A DNA stretch of 64,000 nt, from positions 3,534,001 to 3,598,000 of the forward strand of contig NZ_AP019632.1 of NCBI RefSeq assembly GCF_007035645.1, in the 5' to 3' direction. This document shows, in pieces, positions 62,893 through 64,000 of this stretch (positions within the stretch are counted from its first letter, which is position 1; each line of letters opens with the position of its first letter). The notes under the pieces are model-generated. The model searched no databases and was not told the origin of the DNA. It was given only the letters and a program-made list of their open reading frames with translations. A program made the position numbers and the translations under genes. This stretch comes from Enterobacter asburiae. GTDB taxonomy: Bacteria; Pseudomonadota; Gammaproteobacteria; Enterobacterales; Enterobacteriaceae.

Positions 62893-62962
62893 CACAGGCC
62901 ATGTCGTTACAAAGCAGCAAGGAACATGAAGTGAACGGAATGACCACCACAGCCGTATGTTC

Positions 62963-62997
62963 CCCCTCACCCCAGCCCTCTCCCTTGAGGGAGAGGG
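62963..62997. repeat. Dispersed palindromic repeat, copy 8
   Basis: CCCCTCACCCCAGCCCTCTC followed by CCTTGAGGGAGAGGG. It cuts into the frame that begins MTTTAVC at 62940, turning it into repeat-encoded sequence. Confidence 0.82.
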
Positions 62998-63029
62998 AGC
63001 CGTCCGTGGAGGTATTATTATGTGGGGAT

Positions 63030-63070
63030 CCCTCAGCCCCGTGGGAGAGGATCAGGGTGAGGGCATCAGG
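63030..63070. repeat. Dispersed palindromic repeat, copy 9 (inverted, diverged)
   Basis: CCCTCAGCCCCGTGGGAGAG followed by GATCAGGGTGAGGGCATCAG, opposite to copy 8. As at 58945-59039, two copies stand head to head. Confidence 0.75.
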
Positions 63071-63087
63071 CGCACAAACCTTAGATG

Positions 63088-63120
63088 TAGGCCGGGTAAG
63101 GCGTAGCCGCCACCCGGCAA
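63088..63120. repeat. REP sequence downstream of mmuM
   Basis: GTAGGCCGGGTAAGGCGTAG followed by CCGCCACCCGGCA, six bases from the mmuM stop codon. Confidence 0.85.
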
Positions 63121-63125
63121 AGCAC

Positions 63126-64000
63126 TCAGCGCTGCGCGTTCAGCTCAGCAATGTCTTTCGGCGTGGTGCGACAGCATCCGCCAATCAGCTTCGCGCCGGC
63201 TTCCAACCACTGCGGCAGATACCCTACCAGCGTCTCGCACGCTTCACCGTGGTGGTGCCAGGTTTTGGTTACCGCATCATAATGCTCGCCCGAGTTCGGA
63301 TAGACCACCAGCGGCAGCGTCGTCAGGCTTTGCAGATGCTTCAGCGCTGCCGTAGTGTTTTCCAGGGCGATGCAGTTAATGCCCAGCGCGACAATCTGCG
63401 GAGAGTTTGCCAGCGCGCTGACCACCTCGCGCAGCGGCGTGCCGTCGCTCAGGTGTTCGCTGTCGCGCAGGGTAAAGGAGAACCACGCCCGGGCGCGGGG
63501 GTACCCGGCCAGAAGCGCCGCCAGCGCCTTGATCTCCACAAACGAAGGCAGCGTTTCGCAGGCCAGCAGGTCAGCGCCCGCATCCAGCAGCGCTTCCACG
63601 CGCGGGCGGTGGAAGGCAGTAAACTCCCCGGCGCTGCGCACGTAGTCGCCGCGATATTCTGAGCCATCCGCCAGATACGCGCCATACGGCCCAACGGATC
63701 CCGCCACCAGCAGCGTGCCCGCGTGCGGGTTTTCGGCCAGATACGCTTCGCGCGCCTTACGCGCCAGCTCCACGCTTTTACCGATCAGCGCGCGGGACTG
63801 CGCCTCGTCCAGACCGCGCGCCGCAAAGCCCGCAGGCGTGGCCTGATAGCTGGCGGTGATCGCCACCTGTGCCCCCGCGCGGTAGTAATCGAGATGCACT
63901 TCGCGAATGAGTTCCGGGTTTTCCACCAGCACTTTGGCTGACCAGAGGCTGTCTGCCAGGTTACAGCCGCGCGCTTCCAGCTCCGTCGCCATCGCGCCAT
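63126..64000 (-). CDS. mmuM: Homocysteine S-methyltransferase MmuM, cut by the window end
   Basis: MmuM methylates homocysteine with S-methylmethionine or S-adenosylmethionine to give methionine. The 3' 291 codons are here; about 19 N-terminal residues lie beyond 64000, since the DGAMATELEARGCNLAD block, which is internal in E. coli MmuM, is at the edge. The in-frame ATG at 63990-63992 is therefore not the start. The zinc cysteines appear in LGINCIALE and IGGCCRTTP. In E. coli mmuM follows mmuP; the upstream neighbour is out of view. Confidence 0.95.
   Translation of the reverse strand, partial: GAMATELEARGCNLADSLWSAKVLVENPELIREVHLDYYRAGAQVAITASYQATPAGFAARGLDEAQSRALIGKSVELARKAREAYLAENPHAGTLLVAGSVGPYGAYLADGSEYRGDYVRSAGEFTAFHRPRVEALLDAGADLLACETLPSFVEIKALAALLAGYPRARAWFSFTLRDSEHLSDGTPLREVVSALANSPQIVALGINCIALENTTAALKHLQSLTTLPLVVYPNSGEHYDAVTKTWHHHGEACETLVGYLPQWLEAGAKLIGGCCRTTPKDIAELNAQR

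Larger units (their letters stand above)
62534..63125. other. Gap between tauA and mmuM
   Basis: This 592-bp stretch holds the tauA promoter, dispersed-repeat copies 7 to 9, a multi-hairpin RNA-like segment (62690-62892) and a REP sequence. The longest plausible small frames are 62650-62802 (50 codons), which overlaps the hairpins, and the first codons from 62901 (SSKEHEVNGMTTTAV), which recall phage Ash/Icd-type proteins. No normal gene is supported. Confidence 0.6.

Noticed and set aside
62901..63662. 253-codon plus-strand frame after the hairpin segment
   Set aside because: Only the first 15-20 codons resemble Ash/Icd-type phage proteins; the rest is repeat and antisense mmuM sequence.

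Overview
The window is chromosomal DNA of an Enterobacterales bacterium. Gene order and protein sequences run parallel to the Escherichia coli hemB-to-thiI interval, but the GC content is higher, E. coli-type insertion sequences are absent, and the loci not found in E. coli K-12 (malZ-linked DUF2339/DUF3999 pair, olsF-type acyltransferase, AhpC/TSA peroxiredoxin) point to Enterobacter or a close relative (Leclercia, Lelliottia). I see no tRNA, rRNA, CRISPR array, transposase or intact prophage. The E. coli comparisons come from memory of those proteins, not from a search.

Left part (1-17.3 kb): thiI (cut by the window edge) diverges from xseB-ispA-dxs, followed by yajO. Convergent to these is nrdR-ribD-ribH-nusB-thiL (ribonucleotide reductase control, riboflavin, antitermination, thiamine). 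pgpA, which follows thiL in E. coli, is missing and a REP pair sits in its place. Then come yajI, the nucleoside channel tsx, a WYL regulator with a VOC-fold partner in the place of E. coli yajD, and the queA-tgt-yajC-secD-secF operon (queuosine synthesis and Sec translocon accessory proteins).

Middle part (17.3-43.6 kb): acpH, a 2-Cys peroxiredoxin, the DUF2339/DUF3999 envelope pair, then malZ, proY, brnQ, phoR and phoB on the minus strand with a Pho box at phoB. Divergent sbcD-sbcC encode the SbcCD nuclease. After them: mak, rdgC, ppnP, aroM, yaiA, aroL, yaiI, proC, dgcC, psiF, phoA (second Pho box) and iraP. Phosphate starvation links phoBR, phoA, psiF and iraP.

Right part (43.8-64 kb): an MdtG-like MFS exporter, an extensin-like protein, ddlA, yaiZ, yaiY, the yaiW-sbmA peptide-uptake pair, a cysteine hydrolase, ampH, yaiV, an intact autotransporter at the yaiT position, hemB, an OlsF-type ornithine-lipid synthase, the taurine operon tauABCD (minus), a hairpin-rich segment that resembles phage C4-type antisense RNA loci, and mmuM cut by the window end.

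Three themes cut across the genes. A dispersed palindromic repeat (core CCCTCACCC...CTCTCCC...GGGAGAGGG) occurs at least nine times, twice joined to a covarying terminator-like hairpin and once supplying the stop codon of a gene. Three genes (yajO, the DUF2339 gene, dgcC) have perfect inverted repeats that would mask their start region only in read-through RNA. Several candidate operators (PurR-like at tsx, Fur-like and TyrR-like at aroL, a palindrome at the WYL/VOC operon) suggest local regulation that can be tested.
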